From the NCBI GenBank assembly GCA_937902115.1, contig CALGSR010000104.1, forward strand, positions 1 to 15,449: 15,449 nucleotides of DNA, given 5' to 3'. This document shows positions 14,503 to 15,449 of the stretch, piece after piece. The stretch is from an uncultured Bacillus sp. GTDB taxonomy: Bacteria > Bacillota > Bacilli > Bacillales > Cytobacillaceae. The number at the start of each line of letters is the position of its first letter. The stretch's first letter is position 1. Both the position numbers and the translations under genes were made by a program. A model generated the notes under the pieces. That model had not been told where the DNA came from and made no database searches. It saw nothing but the letters and a program-made list of their open reading frames with translations.

Positions 14503-14536
14503 GTTAAAAAATCCACATTATTGTGGATTTTTTAAC
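14503..14536 (+). terminator. Terminator at the end of the ilv-leu operon
   Basis: A perfect 15-bp inverted repeat (14503-14517 with 14522-14536, 4-nt loop TTAT) has A-rich and T-rich outer arms, so the T-run TTTTTT (14528-14533) follows the GC core TCCACA/TGTGGA. It is probably bidirectional and lies about 70 nt after leuD. Confidence 0.85.
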
Positions 14537-14576
14537 GTTTTCGTATATCCATCGTAACAAAAGGGCATATTATCAT

Positions 14577-14606
14577 TTGTTTTACTTTTTTCAATTATGC
14601 TAAACT
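14577..14606 (+). promoter_or_regulatory. Possible sigma-A promoter of the TPR-protein gene
   Basis: TTGTTT (14577-14582), an 18-nt spacer and TAAACT (14601-14606) preceded by TGC, an extended -10. It lies 30 nt before the start codon, downstream of the operon terminator. Confidence 0.45.
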
Positions 14607-14635
14607 TGTTTCATCTTGTTTAAGGCGGGATTATT

Positions 14636-15449
14636 ATGAAGAAAACAAAGTATAGTGATAAAGACGGCAATATCATTCAATTTCCCGATCTTGAAAAAAG
14701 GCTGCTGGAAAAGGGAGAGGAACTGTTGCAACATGAAAAATTTCATGATGCTATTTCCGTTTTTCAACAGGCGGTCGAACTGGATTCTTTAAATAGTGAC
14801 GGTTATCTTGGGCTTATCCTGGCCTATTACGGCGTAGGGGTTCATGAAGAAGCAGTTAAATTGACGAAAATCATGCTACATGAAGACATGGGTGATTATT
14901 TCTCGATCATGGATCTATACATAAAGCTGCTTTTTCAGACACGCCAGTATGCTGAAATCGTGACAGTCATCGAAGGCCTATTAGAGGAGAGAATGGTTCC
15001 AAGCGATAGTCTGGAACACTATTATTCGATGTTGGATATTGCTAGACAGATGGAGCAAGGGGATGGATTCGAGCCGGATGAGTCGGTGATGGTTGATGAA
15101 TTTGAAAAAGAGCTTAGTCTTCAGGAATATACGAATCAGCAAGACCAGCTGATGCTGGCAGCAAAACTTGCCAATGTCAATATTCAGCCATACATAAAAG
15201 AAATGTTGTCCTATCTTCGTGATGGTTCAGGGGTAAAAGGGGATTCTTTTTTTAAAACGCTTTTGTTAAATGTCCTTAAAGAGCATGGAGTAGAACAAGT
15301 GGTAGAAATTCATAAATTCGGTCAAGTGATATCGGTTATCCCAAAAAATTTGGCGGATATAAACGATATACCCCAATTACAGGAAATGATTGCTTTAATT
15401 GCCGGGCGGGTTGAACATGATGACCCAATCCTTTTTGAAAGTATAAAGA
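14636..15449 (+). CDS. ysoA: TPR-repeat protein (YsoA-like), C-terminus outside the window
   Basis: A protein of unknown function beginning MKKTKYSDKDGNIIQFPDL; 271 codons are inside the window with no stop. The segment EKGEELLQHEKFHDAISVF followed by QQAVELDSLNSDGYLGLIL (about 23-61) shows the TPR pattern of small and large residues in paired helices. A second pair follows at about 63-100. There is no signal peptide or membrane segment, so it is probably cytoplasmic and a protein-interaction scaffold. ATG 14636 has AAGGCGG (14622-14628) at 7 nt. It has its own candidate promoter and sits after the ilv-leu terminator, as ysoA does next to leuD in B. subtilis. The name is given from position and TPR content only. 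Confidence 0.85.
   Translation, partial: MKKTKYSDKDGNIIQFPDLEKRLLEKGEELLQHEKFHDAISVFQQAVELDSLNSDGYLGLILAYYGVGVHEEAVKLTKIMLHEDMGDYFSIMDLYIKLLFQTRQYAEIVTVIEGLLEERMVPSDSLEHYYSMLDIARQMEQGDGFEPDESVMVDEFEKELSLQEYTNQQDQLMLAAKLANVNIQPYIKEMLSYLRDGSGVKGDSFFKTLLLNVLKEHGVEQVVEIHKFGQVISVIPKNLADINDIPQLQEMIALIAGRVEHDDPILFESIK

Overview
This window looks like a chromosomal segment from a low-GC, endospore-forming Bacillaceae bacterium. It carries the sporulation genes gerE and gerM, a glutamate racemase of the RacE/MurI type, Gram-positive Shine-Dalgarno sequences, sigma-A and sigma-K type promoters, and a T-box-controlled ilv-leu operon. Gene order broadly follows what I remember of the Bacillus subtilis gerE-ysmB-racE-gerM-rph-ysnA-ysnB / ilvBHC-leuABCD / ysoA neighbourhood. 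Two differences stand out: rph is absent, and a tRNA-Arg gene sits between ysnB and the ilv operon. I cannot name the species from sequence alone.

Layout. Positions 1-579 (minus strand) hold the N-terminal 193 codons of a RecQ-type DNA helicase. Positions 580-930 are non-coding and contain a bidirectional terminator and a sigma-K-like promoter for gerE. Positions 931-5105 (plus strand) hold gerE, a MarR regulator (ysmB-like), racE/murI, the lipoprotein gene gerM, the ITPase-family gene rdgB/ysnA, and a YfcE/MJ0936-type phosphodiesterase gene. Positions 5163-5370 form a stand-alone tRNA-Arg(UCU) unit with a perfect-consensus sigma-A promoter and its own terminator.

Positions 5500-14536 are the branched-chain amino acid operon. 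It starts with a cre (CcpA) site and a sigma-A promoter, followed by a roughly 495-nt leader containing a leucine-specific (CUC) T-box riboswitch with its terminator. Then come ilvB, ilvH, ilvC, leuA, a frame-disrupted leuB, leuC and leuD, ending in a 15-bp hairpin terminator. Positions 14636-15449 hold the start of a TPR-repeat protein (ysoA-like).

Function. IlvB/IlvH and IlvC carry out the shared steps to valine, isoleucine and the leucine precursor. LeuA, LeuCD and LeuB should convert 2-ketoisovalerate to 2-ketoisocaproate. The operon is wired to uncharged tRNA-Leu through the T-box and probably to carbon status through the cre site.

Most notable: leuB, the only 3-isopropylmalate dehydrogenase gene here, is broken by an apparent 14-nt deletion after codon 163 while every other pathway gene is intact. 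The spacers on both sides of leuB are unusually long and structured. The leuB-leuC spacer can fold into a compact four-way-junction (cloverleaf-like) shape followed by a long hairpin, which could be a cis-acting RNA. No CRISPR array, insertion sequence or prophage was seen.
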